Source: an uncultured Lachnospira sp. (GTDB lineage: Bacteria > Bacillota > Clostridia > Lachnospirales > Lachnospiraceae). Taken from it: a DNA stretch of 64,000 bases. The position numbers were made by a program, and so were the translations under genes. The notes beneath the pieces are model-generated. The model was not told the origin of the DNA. It worked only from the letters and a program-made list of their open reading frames with translations, and ran no database searches. Below are positions 24,126-33,737 of the stretch, piece after piece. How positions within the stretch are numbered: position 1 is the stretch's first letter; every line of letters begins with the position of its first letter. The stretch is from contig CAKRIN010000002.1 in assembly GCA_934343805.1 (NCBI GenBank), forward strand, positions 1 through 64,000, written 5' to 3'.

Positions 24126-25790
24126 TTACCCTTCTACAATATTTTTAGCATGCTCAAGAGCTGCATCAATATTGGCACAGAAATTATCTCTTCCAATCTC
24201 ATCCGCAAAACCGGCATGTTCCATTACTGACATAGGCTGCTCATTAACATGTGAAAGAATCATAACAGCGCCATGTCTTTTACATACTGCATGAATATTT
24301 CTTAAAGATCTGAGTGCAGTAACATCCATTGCAGGAACGCCTCTCATTCTTACAATAACTGCCTTAGAACCTGATACTGTCTGGATATCAAGGAACTTGT
24401 CTGCAGCGGCAAAAAACATTGGTCCGTTAATTTCATATACAAGTGTGCTCTTAGGAACCTGCTTGAGATTAATGCTGTCAGGATCATTATTCTCATCTAT
24501 ATTATCACCAATATATTTCCAGCTCTTAACCTCAGTAACATCAGCCATTCTCTTAAGGAACAGAAGTGCTGTAAGCACAACACCAACCTCAATAGCAACA
24601 ACAAGATCAAATATAATTGTAAGAACTGCTGTTGTAAGAAGTACAAGTATATCACTCTTAGGCGATGTCTTACACAAAGAAATCATTTCTCTCCAGCCAC
24701 TCATGTTGTAAGCTACCATGAAAAGAATTGCTGCAATTGCTGGCATTGGAATCCATGCTGCATATGGCATAAGCACAACAAGGATAAGAAGAAGTGTTAC
24801 TGAATGAACCATACCCGCAATTGGTGTACGTCCTCCATTCTTAACATTAGCTGCTGTTCTTGCAATTGCACCTGTTGCAGGAATTCCACCAAATAAAGCT
24901 GACACAAGATTACCTGCACCCTGCGCAACGAGTTCCATATTAGGTTTATGTCTGCTTCCAATCATACCATCAGAAACAACGCATGATAAAAGTGACTCAA
25001 TACCTGCAAGTACTGCAATCGTAAATGCGTCTGGTAAAAGATCTCTTATCATTGCAAAATTAACATGTGGAATACTGACTCCTGGCAGCTTGCTTGAAAT
25101 AGTGTATAAATCTCCGATAGTCTTTGCCTGCATACCAAGTTTAACCATAATTACAGAAACTATAACTGCAATTAAAGATGCCGGAATCTTCTCTAACTTC
25201 TTAAACTTAGGCCATATAATAAGAATTGCAAGCGACACGACACCAACAACAAGTGCCTGCCAGTTAAATGTGTTAATACATTTGAACACAGCCTTTAACT
25301 TATCAAGCGTCTCTATAGTCTGACCATTATACGCTGAAAGGTCAAGACCTAAGAAATCCTTAATCTGTCCCACAAGAATGGTAACAGCTATACCAAATGT
25401 AAATCCAGTTGTAATTGTATAAGGAATAAATCTGATAAGATTACCAAATTTAAGGAATCCCATGATAATAAGGATGATACCTGCCATAATTGTTGCTACA
25501 ATAAGACCATCCATTCCGTTCTGTGCCACAATTCCAGCAACAATAGTTGCAAATGCAGCTGTAGGTCCGGCAATCTGGACCCTGCTTCCTCCAAGAAATG
25601 AAATAACAAAACCAGCAAATATAGCTGTGTAGATACCCTGCTCAGGACCTACTCCTGATGCAAGCGCAAGTGCAATAGATAATGGTAACGCAATTATTGC
25701 AACAATAATACCTGCAATAACATCATTAAGAAACTGTTTCTTAGAATACCCCTTCATTACGTCGAAGAGCTTTGGTACGAATTGATTCAT
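24126..25790 (-). CDS. SulP family anion transporter with STAS domain
   Basis: This 554-residue protein has 12-14 hydrophobic segments typical of SulP/SLC26 permeases (GIVAIIALPLSIALALASGVGPEQGIYTAI near the N-terminus, GPTAAF, and IPATGAIARTAANVKNGGRTPIAGM). A C-terminal cytosolic STAS domain (from about residue 445, VYEINGPMFFAAADKFL...MRGVPAMDVTALRSLR) follows. Such proteins move sulfate, bicarbonate or other anions, often with Na+ or H+. I prefer ATG 25790, close after GGGGAAAA; a longer frame to 25889 lacks a convincing site. It heads a two-gene unit with the MATE gene. Confidence 0.9.
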   Translation of the reverse strand: MNQFVPKLFDVMKGYSKKQFLNDVIAGIIVAIIALPLSIALALASGVGPEQGIYTAIFAGFVISFLGGSRVQIAGPTAAFATIVAGIVAQNGMDGLIVATIMAGIILIIMGFLKFGNLIRFIPYTITTGFTFGIAVTILVGQIKDFLGLDLSAYNGQTIETLDKLKAVFKCINTFNWQALVVGVVSLAILIIWPKFKKLEKIPASLIAVIVSVIMVKLGMQAKTIGDLYTISSKLPGVSIPHVNFAMIRDLLPDAFTIAVLAGIESLLSCVVSDGMIGSRHKPNMELVAQGAGNLVSALFGGIPATGAIARTAANVKNGGRTPIAGMVHSVTLLLILVVLMPYAAWIPMPAIAAILFMVAYNMSGWREMISLCKTSPKSDILVLLTTAVLTIIFDLVVAIEVGVVLTALLFLKRMADVTEVKSWKYIGDNIDENNDPDSINLKQVPKSTLVYEINGPMFFAAADKFLDIQTVSGSKAVIVRMRGVPAMDVTALRSLRNIHAVCKRHGAVMILSHVNEQPMSVMEHAGFADEIGRDNFCANIDAALEHAKNIVEG

Positions 25791-25910
25791 TATTTTCCCC
25801 TTAAGTGGTTTTACCACATTTCTCATATTTAAAAGTGAATAAGGCTGCACACCCATTATTAGCTGTGCAACCTTAGTTATGTCAAACATTTATATTAAAA
25901 TATTCACGGA

Positions 25911-27122
25911 TTACTGTGCTGATGTTGTTGATTCTGTGCTGTCTGATGATGATGTATCATTAACTGTCACATTATCACTTACAAACTCAACTACCTTCTG
26001 ATAAAGAACCTGATATCCAATCTCAGCATTCATCTCTTCTCCATAAGTATCAAGAATCTCCTGGTAATCATTATATCCATAATATGAAGCAAGCTCTTCA
26101 CCTGTTGAAGTGATATCATCAGCTGCAACTTCAATTCCATTATCTGCTGCTATTATAGTAACAATCATCTTCTGTAAGAGATACTGTTTAGCATAGTTTT
26201 CTGCATATTCATTAAATGCATCTAACGAATCAAACTGATATGCACTCTTAAGATACTCTTCCTTAGAAGAATATGATGAGCTGTATGACTCATACTCAGC
26301 ATCAACGTTACTATTAAGTGTATTAAGCAGATCTTCAAGTTCTTCACTTGGATAATCAGATACATCAAGTCCATCTGTCATAGCTGCATAAGCACTGTCA
26401 AATATAGTACTCTGTCTGCTTGATGAAGCCTGTGATTCAAGATATGTCTTCACATAATCTCTTAAATCATCTACTGTTGTTAATGTTACATCATCTACAC
26501 CAAGCTTTGATGCATTCTCTGCAACCCATTCATCTGTAAGTTCTGGTGTTGTTGAAACTTCTATTGACTTAACTGTTACAGTAAATACTACATCTTTTCC
26601 TGCAAGATCAGAATTAGAATAGCTTTCTGGGAATGTACATGGAATATCTGTCTCAACTCCAACTGTAAGTCCCTCAAGTCCTTTATCAAGATCCTCAATA
26701 AACTTTCCTGATCCTATAGTATATGATGCGTCTGTGGCTGTTCCACCTGAAAATGCTGTTCCATCAAGCTTTCCACTATAATCAAGCTTAATTGTGTCTC
26801 CTGACTTAGTAGTTCCACTTGTGACAGATTCCGTCGTCGCAAATGACTGTAAAATACTCTGTATATAATCCTCTACATCTGATGCAAGCACTGTATAATC
26901 AGCTTCATTGCAGTCTACAGACATTCCCTTCCAGTCTGTTAAAGTAACATACTTCTTGTAAATATCTGCATTAGACACTACTGTTCCTGCATACTCTTCT
27001 GCACTGATTGCTGTGTTAGCTGTTGATGGAGTCTTATCAGTTGTCTTCTTTTTAGAATCACATGCTGTTAAAGATGCTGCCATAGCTGCTACAAGCAACA
27101 CACTGAACAATTTCTTTTTCAT
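25911..27122 (-). CDS. FKBP-type peptidyl-prolyl isomerase lipoprotein (trigger factor-like)
   Basis: This secreted lipoprotein of about 403 residues has signal peptide KKKLFSVLLVAAMAASLTAC with the lipobox Cys near residue 21. An FKBP domain lies at about 115-205 (GDTIKLDYSGKLDGTAFSGG... GLEGLTVGVETDIPCTFPESY). The rest is helical and resembles the C-terminal arms of trigger factor (residues ~215-385), giving a tig-like architecture without the ribosome-binding domain. It probably assists folding of exported proteins outside the membrane. The start is uncertain between 27134 and 27122; I chose the ATG that begins the signal peptide. It ends in an S/T-rich acidic tail. Confidence 0.85.
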   Translation of the reverse strand: MKKKLFSVLLVAAMAASLTACDSKKKTTDKTPSTANTAISAEEYAGTVVSNADIYKKYVTLTDWKGMSVDCNEADYTVLASDVEDYIQSILQSFATTESVTSGTTKSGDTIKLDYSGKLDGTAFSGGTATDASYTIGSGKFIEDLDKGLEGLTVGVETDIPCTFPESYSNSDLAGKDVVFTVTVKSIEVSTTPELTDEWVAENASKLGVDDVTLTTVDDLRDYVKTYLESQASSSRQSTIFDSAYAAMTDGLDVSDYPSEELEDLLNTLNSNVDAEYESYSSSYSSKEEYLKSAYQFDSLDAFNEYAENYAKQYLLQKMIVTIIAADNGIEVAADDITSTGEELASYYGYNDYQEILDTYGEEMNAEIGYQVLYQKVVEFVSDNVTVNDTSSSDSTESTTSAQ

Positions 27123-27366
27123 ATAAATAACCATGCCTTTCCATTGCCTGCAAACCTTGAACCACAGGCACTAATTTGCTGTGTGAATATTTATTTTCAC
27201 ACTATTATCTTTTTATTATTAAAAAAATGTATAAAAATTAGCTGCTGTCAAAAACAGCAAGCCTTATATTTATAGCACATTTACCGATAAAATAAAAGTA
27301 ATTTCACATTAATTTCACTTTTTTATATCCTCATTTACTGCTATAATCTCTAATAGTGAATTTAAT

Positions 27367-27409
27367 AGGAGGATATATCCATTACAGAATATGGATAAAC
27401 ATAATAATG
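27367..27409 (+). promoter_or_regulatory. Remote Shine-Dalgarno with intervening hairpin before apbE
   Basis: A strong AGGAGG is at 27367-27372, but the first ATG in frame with the lipoprotein is at 27407, 35 bases from it. TATCCAT (27376-27382) pairs perfectly with ATGGATA (27391-27397). Folding that hairpin would bring the ribosome binding site to about ten bases from the ATG. Confidence 0.45.
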
Positions 27410-28441
27410 CAGTCACATTTATTGCGAAAAATATGTGGTGTTGTTACATTATTAGCTACCAGTGCCGGTCTTATTTTTACTTCTGGCTGTTCTGGTCCTA
27501 AGGTAACTATATCCACTCCTGAAACTGTCAATGGTTTCAAGCTCAACACATTTGTACAGATTGACTCTTACACCAGTATATCTCAGGATGTACTCGATAA
27601 TGCATTGAATCTGTGTGACTATTACGAAAATATTTTTTCAAGAACAAAAGAAGACAGTGAATTGTACAAAATAAACTCTGAATCTTCTGCCAATATATCT
27701 AAAGAACTGTATGAGCTTATTAGCACCAGCCTTGATTACTGTAGATTAAGCAATGGCAGTTTTGATATAACAATAGGAAGCGTATCAAGTCTGTGGGATT
27801 TTACTTCTGATAACCCAAAAGTTCCTGATGCAGCACTGATTGATGCGGCTCTTCCTCTCGTTGACTATACCAAAGTCAGTGTTACTGATAACGGCAATGA
27901 TACCTACACAATCTCCAAACCAGCTGATGCAACTATTGATCTGGGAGCTGTTGCCAAGGGGTATATTGCTGACAGAATCAAAGAATATCTTGAATCCCAG
28001 GGAGTCAGCCGTGCTATAATTAATCTTGGAGGAAATGTACTATGCATAGGCAGAAAATCATCATCTGATAATTTTGCTATTGGTGTAAGAAAACCATTTG
28101 CTGCCAACAACGAAGTTTTATTTGCATTATCTGTTGATGACACTTCTGTTGTATCATCCGGAAATTACGAAAGATATTTCTATGCAGATGATGGAACTTT
28201 CTATCATCACATACTTAATCCGAGAACCGGCTATTCCTATGATAATGATTTGTCAGATGTTACCATTCTATCTGACAATTCTCTTTCAGGCGACTGCCTG
28301 AGCACAACATGTTTCTGCCTTGGGCTTGATGAAGGCATGAAGCTGATAGAAAGCCTTGATAATACAGAGGCTGTATTCGTAACTAATGAAGGAGACATAT
28401 ACTACACCTCTGGTGCCAGTTCACATGTCATATCTAATTAA
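27407..28441 (+). CDS. apbE: FAD:protein FMN transferase, lipoprotein
   Basis: This 344-residue ApbE-family enzyme attaches FMN to a Thr/Ser of target flavoproteins such as Rnf or Nqr subunits, using FAD. It has a lipoprotein signal (ICGVVTLLATSAGLIFTSGC) and the family motifs DLGAVAKGYIADRI, NLGGNVLCIG, the substrate-binding SSGNYERYF region and HHILNPRTGYSYD near the Mg2+ site. Length fits. The start is odd: the best Shine-Dalgarno lies far upstream across a small hairpin. It is followed 17 bases later by the plsC-like gene, so the two are probably an operon. Confidence 0.9.
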   Translation: MQSHLLRKICGVVTLLATSAGLIFTSGCSGPKVTISTPETVNGFKLNTFVQIDSYTSISQDVLDNALNLCDYYENIFSRTKEDSELYKINSESSANISKELYELISTSLDYCRLSNGSFDITIGSVSSLWDFTSDNPKVPDAALIDAALPLVDYTKVSVTDNGNDTYTISKPADATIDLGAVAKGYIADRIKEYLESQGVSRAIINLGGNVLCIGRKSSSDNFAIGVRKPFAANNEVLFALSVDDTSVVSSGNYERYFYADDGTFYHHILNPRTGYSYDNDLSDVTILSDNSLSGDCLSTTCFCLGLDEGMKLIESLDNTEAVFVTNEGDIYYTSGASSHVISN

Positions 28442-28458
28442 CAGATTGGAGAATTGAA

Positions 28459-29196
28459 ATGATACGACTAATACTAATAGTTATATTTGCAATTATAATA
28501 TTTATCTTAAGTTTGATAATGCTACCAGTTTTCTGGCTTATAGGAAAGTTTAACAAAGATGCCCAGGATCGCGGCAGTCTCCGGTTCGTTCAGGGAGTAT
28601 TCAGAATAGTTCTCTTCTTATCAGGTGTAACTACAACTGTTAAAGGTCTTGAGAATCTGCCTGATGACGATGAAGCTGTCCTTTTCGTTGGAAACCATCA
28701 TGGTTTCTTTGACACCATCATATCATACACATATATGAAACCAAGAACCGGCTTTGTAGCTAAGAAAGAAATCGAAAAAGTACCTTTGCTTAATATATGG
28801 ATGCGCTATCTCTACTGCCTGTTTCTTGATCGTAATAACATGAAAGAAGGTCTTAAGACAATTCTTACAGGAATTGACATGCTAAAATCAGGAACTTCCA
28901 TTGTAATCTTCCCTGAGGGTACAAGAAACAAAAGCTCTGATGGTGTTCTGCCTTTCCATGCCGGAAGCTTTAAACTTGCTGAAAAGTCTGGTTGCAGAAT
29001 AATCCCTATGGTTCAGAATAATACTGCCGCTGTATTAGAAGATCATCTTCCTTTCTTTAAGAAGACTCATACTGTTCTTGAGTTTGGAAAACCTATCGAC
29101 GTAGCTTCTATGGATCGCGAGCAGAAGAAGACTCTTGCTAAAGATGTCCAGGATCTGATTGAAAAAATGTATGAGGAAAACAAATCCCTAGTGTAG
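28459..29196 (+). CDS. 1-acyl-sn-glycerol-3-phosphate acyltransferase (PlsC-like)
   Basis: This 245-residue membrane-associated acyltransferase has an N-terminal hydrophobic anchor (residues 1-25). The catalytic NHX4D motif is visible as GNHHGFFDTI (about residue 80), the glycerol-phosphate binding FPEGTRN lies at about 152-158, and a proline motif (IIPMVQ) follows. It makes phosphatidic acid from lysophosphatidic acid in membrane lipid synthesis. The ribosome binding site TTGGAGAA is good. It follows apbE closely and is ended by a hairpin terminator. Confidence 0.92.
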   Translation: MIRLILIVIFAIIIFILSLIMLPVFWLIGKFNKDAQDRGSLRFVQGVFRIVLFLSGVTTTVKGLENLPDDDEAVLFVGNHHGFFDTIISYTYMKPRTGFVAKKEIEKVPLLNIWMRYLYCLFLDRNNMKEGLKTILTGIDMLKSGTSIVIFPEGTRNKSSDGVLPFHAGSFKLAEKSGCRIIPMVQNNTAAVLEDHLPFFKKTHTVLEFGKPIDVASMDREQKKTLAKDVQDLIEKMYEENKSLV

Positions 29197-29218
29197 ATTA
29201 TTTAGATTATTAAAAATA

Positions 29219-29267
29219 GAGTGTGTCTTAATGAATGTGTACAGCATCATAAGACGCACTTTCTTTT
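29219..29267 (+). terminator. Terminator after the plsC-like gene
   Basis: AGTGTGTCTTA pairs with TAAGACGCACT (one mismatch) around a long loop and is followed by TTCTTTTTT. Confidence 0.6.
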
Positions 29268-29307
29268 TTATTCATATATTATATAAACAGCCTGGTAATT
29301 CTTTACC

Positions 29308-29620
29308 AAAAGCCTACTAACTTTCTATATTTCATCGCTTTAGTACGTCAATTTCACATTATAATTTATCAGATCAATTTCAATTACCTACTAATCATCC
29401 GAACAGCTAGAATTTCGTATGTATTTTCATATACACAAGTATATAAACAGGCTCCGATTATATATTATCTGCCCCCAATTCTCTAAAATTACATACGAAA
29501 ATATAGTATTCAGCAAAATTAGTATGACGCCAGCATCCCTTCTCGCCAAAAGATACCTACGAAATCAAATAAAACATGACTTTCGTCCGTAATTTCGATT
29601 TTTCAAGATAAAATCAGCGA
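29308..29620. repeat. Alternating-box intergenic element, copy 2
   Basis: This is the second copy of the element at 15419. It opens GCCTACTAACTTT...TCATCGCTTTAGTACGTCAATTT (in parts) and contains further boxes ACCTACTAATC, TTTCGTATGTATT, ACATACGAAAA, TTAGTATG, ACCTACGAAAT and TTTCGTCCG, alternating in orientation. The shared middle block is CCCCCAATTCT. Box cores vary between TACTAA and TACGAA. It fills most of the 29,197-29,732 gap and has no supported gene. Confidence 0.6.
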
Positions 29621-29683
29621 CGCAATCAGTCTCACAGACCAGCACACCATGCCAATATCCTGACACTGCACACCATGCCATAC

Positions 29684-29718
29684 AAAAAGGCTGCACCAGC
29701 ATTATTGCTGGTGCAGCC
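29684..29718 (-). terminator. Intrinsic terminator of the gene at 29733
   Basis: A perfect 13-bp stem (GGCTGCACCAGCA / TGCTGGTGCAGCC) with a 4-base loop is followed on the minus strand by TTTTT. It begins 15 bases after the stop codon. Confidence 0.9.
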
Positions 29719-29732
29719 TTGAATTCATATTC

Positions 29733-30173
29733 TTACTTATTCTTCTTGAAAAATCCCTTCTTTTTCTTCTCTGGGACCAATATCTTTCCGCCTCTTACAG
29801 ACTTAATACCTACAATATATATACCACTTACTTCTGCCTTAATCTCTGCTTTAATAGGAATCTGTTCGAATACTTTAGGTTCACACATAAGTGACATAAC
29901 CTTTGGTCCTATCTTAGCCTTAACTATTGGCATCTTACGTCCTCTCAAAGCCTTAGGTGTCTGTTCAAGAACTATCTTAGGAAGTCCTGCATCTTTTAGT
30001 TTCATCATCTTCTTATCAATGACAAGCATTGACATAACCTGCTTTGCAGCTTCTAACTGTGCATTGTTAGCTTCCTGCTTCTTCTGAAGCTTTCTGCCAA
30101 CTATAGTAAGGGCAACAAGTGCAGCAATCAGGACTGCAATAACTATTAATAAAACAATACTCCAAACTGGCAT
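29733..30173 (-). CDS. Conserved-looking single-pass membrane protein, unknown
   Basis: I do not recognise this 146-residue protein. It has one N-terminal membrane helix (residues ~4-25, WSIVLLIVIAVLIAALVALTIVG). A basic coiled-coil-like segment follows (KLQKKQEANNAQLEAAKQVM), then a compact beta-rich domain of about 85 residues and a Lys/Phe tail (EKKKKGFFKKNK). The layout suggests a cytosolic domain tethered to the membrane. It is monocistronic with a strong terminator, which argues that it is a real gene. Confidence 0.75.
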   Translation of the reverse strand: MPVWSIVLLIVIAVLIAALVALTIVGRKLQKKQEANNAQLEAAKQVMSMLVIDKKMMKLKDAGLPKIVLEQTPKALRGRKMPIVKAKIGPKVMSLMCEPKVFEQIPIKAEIKAEVSGIYIVGIKSVRGGKILVPEKKKKGFFKKNK

Positions 30174-30286
30174 ATTTACTACTCCTTCGTTAACTTTTCA
30201 TACACTAACCAATTATATCAGACCAATCAGTAATTGCAAGTATTTTGTGCAAAACTCATTTCTACGCCATCTTCCGCTTTTCATTC

Positions 30287-31738
30287 TTAATCTGTCATCT
30301 TATGCAGAAGAGACATTTTCATATCATAATATGCAGGACTCATATCAAGATAATGGTTGTGTGGATTCTCAAATCTCTGCTCCTCTTCCCATATATTATC
30401 GTTAAGCTGATCCTGAACATACTGCTTAATATCAACAATAGAAACGCTTTCCTTAACACGTTTTCCGTTCTTTACAACAAGCTGCTGCAGCTCTTTAGCT
30501 GTACAGTTCTCAAAATATCTGTTCTTCCAAGGCTTGACAGGATCAACATATCTGTATGGCTTTGAAAGATCCACTTCCTCATCTGCTCCTGCAATAAGAT
30601 CAGCAATTGCCTTCATATTCTCATCATAGATTCTATACACCTTTTTAAGACCCGGGTTAGTAATCTTCTCAACATTCTCAGATATCTTAATTCTTGGCTG
30701 GAATACTCCATCCTCTTCTACTGCTGCAATCTTATATACTGCTCCAAATACCGGGTCTGACTTTGCTGTAATAAGTCTTTCTCCAACACCAAAACTGTCA
30801 ATACAGCCTCCCTGCTCAAGAATAGACATAATAGTCCACTCATCAAGACTATTAGAAACTACTATTTTACAGTCTGTAAGACCTGCATCATCCAGCATCT
30901 TTCTTACCTTCTTTGACAGGTATGCAAGATCCCCACTGTCAAGCCTGATTCCTTTAAGCCTCTTACCCATTGGCTCAAGAACCTCCTTAGCACAACGTAT
31001 AGCATTAGGAATTCCCGACTTAACAACATCATATGTATCAACAAGAAGAACTGTAGCATCCGGGTAATTCTCTGCATAATGTTTGAATGCTTCAAATTCA
31101 TCCTTATAGAACATAACCCAGCTGTGTGCCATAGTTCCACTAATAGGAATGTCAAACATCTGACCGGCAAGAACTGTAGCTGTTCCAACAGCACCACCTA
31201 TATATGCTGCTCTTGCGCCATACACAGCAGCATCCATATTATGTGCCCTTCTTGCGCCAAAATCAGATACCGCCCTGCCCTTTGCAGCTCGTACAATCCT
31301 TCTTGTCTTAGTTGCAATGAGTGACTGATGGTTAACCTGCAAAAGAATAGCTGTTTCTACAAGCTGTGCATCAAGAAGTGGCGCTACAACTGTAATAACA
31401 GGTTCATTAGGATACATAATCGTTCCTTCTGGGAAAGAATAGATATCTCCTGTAAACTTAAACTCTGCAAGATACTTCAGGAAATCTTCTCCAAAAAGTT
31501 TCTGGCTTCTTAAATATTCTATGTCATCCTCATCAAAATGCAGATTCTCAATATATTCAATTATCTGTTCAAGTCCGGCAAATATAGCATATCCTGCATT
31601 GTCCGGATTTTTTCTGTAAAAAACATCAAATGCAACATTTCTTTCTTTGTCTTCATCATTAAAATATCCATTAGCCATTGTAAGCTCATAAAAATCCATT
31701 ACCATTGTAAGATTTCTTTCATCAAACTGTCTCTTCAT
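30287..31738 (-). CDS. pncB: Nicotinate phosphoribosyltransferase
   Basis: This 483-residue enzyme converts nicotinate, PRPP and ATP to nicotinate mononucleotide in NAD salvage. It begins MKRQFDERNLTMVMDFYELTMANGYF and has family motifs VSDFGARRAHN, GTMAHSWVMFY (the region of the autophosphorylated histidine) and GIRLDSGDLAYLS. Length matches the clostridial form of ~480-490. ATG 31738 follows GATGAGG; the longer frame to 31765 lacks a site. It appears monocistronic. Confidence 0.95.
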   Translation of the reverse strand: MKRQFDERNLTMVMDFYELTMANGYFNDEDKERNVAFDVFYRKNPDNAGYAIFAGLEQIIEYIENLHFDEDDIEYLRSQKLFGEDFLKYLAEFKFTGDIYSFPEGTIMYPNEPVITVVAPLLDAQLVETAILLQVNHQSLIATKTRRIVRAAKGRAVSDFGARRAHNMDAAVYGARAAYIGGAVGTATVLAGQMFDIPISGTMAHSWVMFYKDEFEAFKHYAENYPDATVLLVDTYDVVKSGIPNAIRCAKEVLEPMGKRLKGIRLDSGDLAYLSKKVRKMLDDAGLTDCKIVVSNSLDEWTIMSILEQGGCIDSFGVGERLITAKSDPVFGAVYKIAAVEEDGVFQPRIKISENVEKITNPGLKKVYRIYDENMKAIADLIAGADEEVDLSKPYRYVDPVKPWKNRYFENCTAKELQQLVVKNGKRVKESVSIVDIKQYVQDQLNDNIWEEEQRFENPHNHYLDMSPAYYDMKMSLLHKMTD

Positions 31739-31816
31739 AATTAACCTCATCTTTCTTTCATACAAATTAGTTATCCATATAAACCAGTTCTATATAGAAG
31801 GTTAGTTCCATATCAA

Positions 31817-32308
31817 TTATTCAGCTATATTTAACTCTTCTGTAGTTACAGTTATCCGCAAATCGCAATCAGACAAATGCTCATAATTAAGTTCCATCCC
31901 ATACACAAGATATATCTCTATCTTATTATCTGTTCTGTCGATATCAAGCTGTTTGGTCGTTATTCCAAGGCTCATTGCTCCATATGGAGTATTATAGAAA
32001 GTCATCGTTTTATCACCTGGTTTGAAAATCATTTTGGTGGTAACAGCGCCCTTCTTAGAAACCTCTACACAATTGTCATATATCTTAATCATACTTGTAG
32101 AACTTTCTTTGGATTCATCATATACCTCCTCGTATCTGATGTATTCCTTCCCATTAACAACTGAATATGTTCCAACATTGATAATCTCTACAGTTTCATC
32201 TTCTTTAGTTTCAACATCTATCTCTTCTTCCGGCATCTCGTACTGGCTGTCCATTGCTCCAGTATATAATCCCCTTATCTTAATAAAGACCTTATCCTTA
32301 TTGTTCAA
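31817..32308 (-). CDS. DUF1934 domain-containing protein (YwiB-like)
   Basis: This is about 163 residues of an all-beta, calycin/lipocalin-like DUF1934 protein, with the usual KVFIKIRG opening and alternating strands to the end (IEIYLVYGMELNYEHLSDCDLRITV, in family style). I prefer the TTG start at 32308, eight bases after GGAGG; a TTG at 32323 overlaps that site. It lies 18 bases after spoIIR on the same strand, so they are probably cotranscribed. The function of the family is unknown. Confidence 0.8.
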   Translation of the reverse strand: MNNKDKVFIKIRGLYTGAMDSQYEMPEEEIDVETKEDETVEIINVGTYSVVNGKEYIRYEEVYDESKESSTSMIKIYDNCVEVSKKGAVTTKMIFKPGDKTMTFYNTPYGAMSLGITTKQLDIDRTDNKIEIYLVYGMELNYEHLSDCDLRITVTTEELNIAE

Positions 32309-32326
32309 AAACTCATCCTCCAAAAA

Positions 32327-32974
32327 CTATAATCCCAGCAATTCATTTAAAAATGTAAGATATTTGAACTTGATCTGACATCCCTTGTGTGTAACTGTCT
32401 GGTATTCTTTCTCTGTCAGCACTCCTTCCAGCTTCTGCTTTGACTCATCTGGCACAACTCCATATACAGCATCCACAAAACATAAAGGCGGATACAGGAC
32501 ACACCACCAGTTCTTCCCCTCTGCTGCTCCTATATCAACTCTGAAAGCCTCATAATATCCTGCCGGAAATGTGACATCTCCATATGATTTAACCGGGAAA
32601 TAACTATTCTCAAAATAAACATTTACACTATCACTATGTCCTTCGGATCTTAAAGTGTTAATCGCTACTTCTTTAATATTATCTGACTGTTCCATCAGTA
32701 TACTTCTCGATTCATCTATCGATTCCGAATCAGCAAGCAGTGGTTCTATGTAATCAACAACAGCCTGTTTAACCTTTAGCTTAACTTCCTGGTCTTCCTC
32801 TGAGTCACTATCAGCTCTTACATGAAATCTTATTATACTGTCGGCAATACCTTCTGTTACAGTATCAAGGTTTCCTGTATAATTCACTCTATAGTAACCT
32901 ACCATAAGTGAAATTACAATAACCATTATCAGTAGTCCTGAAAGTCTTCTCTTAGTTCTATGCATTTTCTTCAT
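32327..32974 (-). CDS. spoIIR: Stage II sporulation protein R
   Basis: This 215-residue protein is made in the forespore and exported to trigger cleavage of pro-sigma-E by SpoIIGA. It has an N-terminal membrane/signal segment (residues 8-26, LSGLLIMVIVISLMVGYY), the typical SIIRFHVRADSDSEEDQEVKLKVK block and the FPAGYYEAFRVDIGAAEGKNWWCVLYPPLCFVD block (each recognisable in part). ATG 32974 follows GGAGG. With spoIIID it supports a spore-forming lineage. Confidence 0.95.
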   Translation of the reverse strand: MKKMHRTKRRLSGLLIMVIVISLMVGYYRVNYTGNLDTVTEGIADSIIRFHVRADSDSEEDQEVKLKVKQAVVDYIEPLLADSESIDESRSILMEQSDNIKEVAINTLRSEGHSDSVNVYFENSYFPVKSYGDVTFPAGYYEAFRVDIGAAEGKNWWCVLYPPLCFVDAVYGVVPDESKQKLEGVLTEKEYQTVTHKGCQIKFKYLTFLNELLGL

Positions 32975-33086
32975 AATAACCTCCATATACTCATGTCTGT
33001 AAAACATTTATGTATGGAGTATATCCAGAATACTTAATAATAAACAAAAGACTGGCTAAAATCTGCCAGTCCTTTAATCAGTATAA

Positions 33087-33737
33087 TCACTTGTTAAGAA
33101 GACGGATGATTCCTTTTTCCTGATTCGTTATATGCTGTCTTATAACTGTTTTCGTATGTTCTTCATCCTTATTAGAAAGCTTATCAATTATGTCATTATG
33201 CTCACTTATAAGTATAGAATGTGCTCTTGCATCCTTAACATACTCAAGTCTGTATCTGTACATCTGCTCTCTAAGATTGTTGATAATCTGTATAAGTCTC
33301 TGATTATCGGTCATTGCATATATAATATCATGGAAATTAACATCCGCATCTACAATTGCTACTACATCCTTTGATATAATAGCTGCTTCAAATCTCTTGT
33401 TGGCCTGCTTCAGTTCCTCAATTCTATCCGGAGTAACATTATGGCATGCAAGTGAAGCTGCCAGTTCTTCAAGAGCTGCTCTTACTTCAAGAACATCTTT
33501 CATATCCTTCTCTGTAATATGTGCAACCTCTGCTCCCTTTCTCGGGATCATAATAACAAGTCCCTCAAGTTCCAGCTTTCTGATTGCCTCTCTGATTGGA
33601 GTTCTGCTAACACCAAGCTTCTGTGCAAGCTGTATCTCCATAAGTCTCTCTCCAGGCTCCATCTCGCCTCTTAATATAGCCTGTCTTAAAGTGTTAAAAA
33701 CTACATCTCTTAATGGGAGATAGTCATTAGCATCCAT
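33087..33737 (-). CDS. GntR-family regulator, FadR/FCD subfamily
   Basis: This 216-residue regulator has an N-terminal winged HTH (PLRDVVFNTLRQAILRGEMEPGERL... GVSRTPIREAIRKLELEGL) and a C-terminal all-helical FCD domain (from about residue 85). Putative metal ligands are Asp and His (DADVNFHDIIY; SEHNDIIDKL). Length is standard. It could control carbohydrate-acid or amino-acid metabolism. No obvious target is adjacent; it follows ispE by 80 bases on the same strand, so the two may be cotranscribed. The start at 33737 is eight bases after AAGGTG. Confidence 0.9.
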   Translation of the reverse strand: MDANDYLPLRDVVFNTLRQAILRGEMEPGERLMEIQLAQKLGVSRTPIREAIRKLELEGLVIMIPRKGAEVAHITEKDMKDVLEVRAALEELAASLACHNVTPDRIEELKQANKRFEAAIISKDVVAIVDADVNFHDIIYAMTDNQRLIQIINNLREQMYRYRLEYVKDARAHSILISEHNDIIDKLSNKDEEHTKTVIRQHITNQEKGIIRLLNK

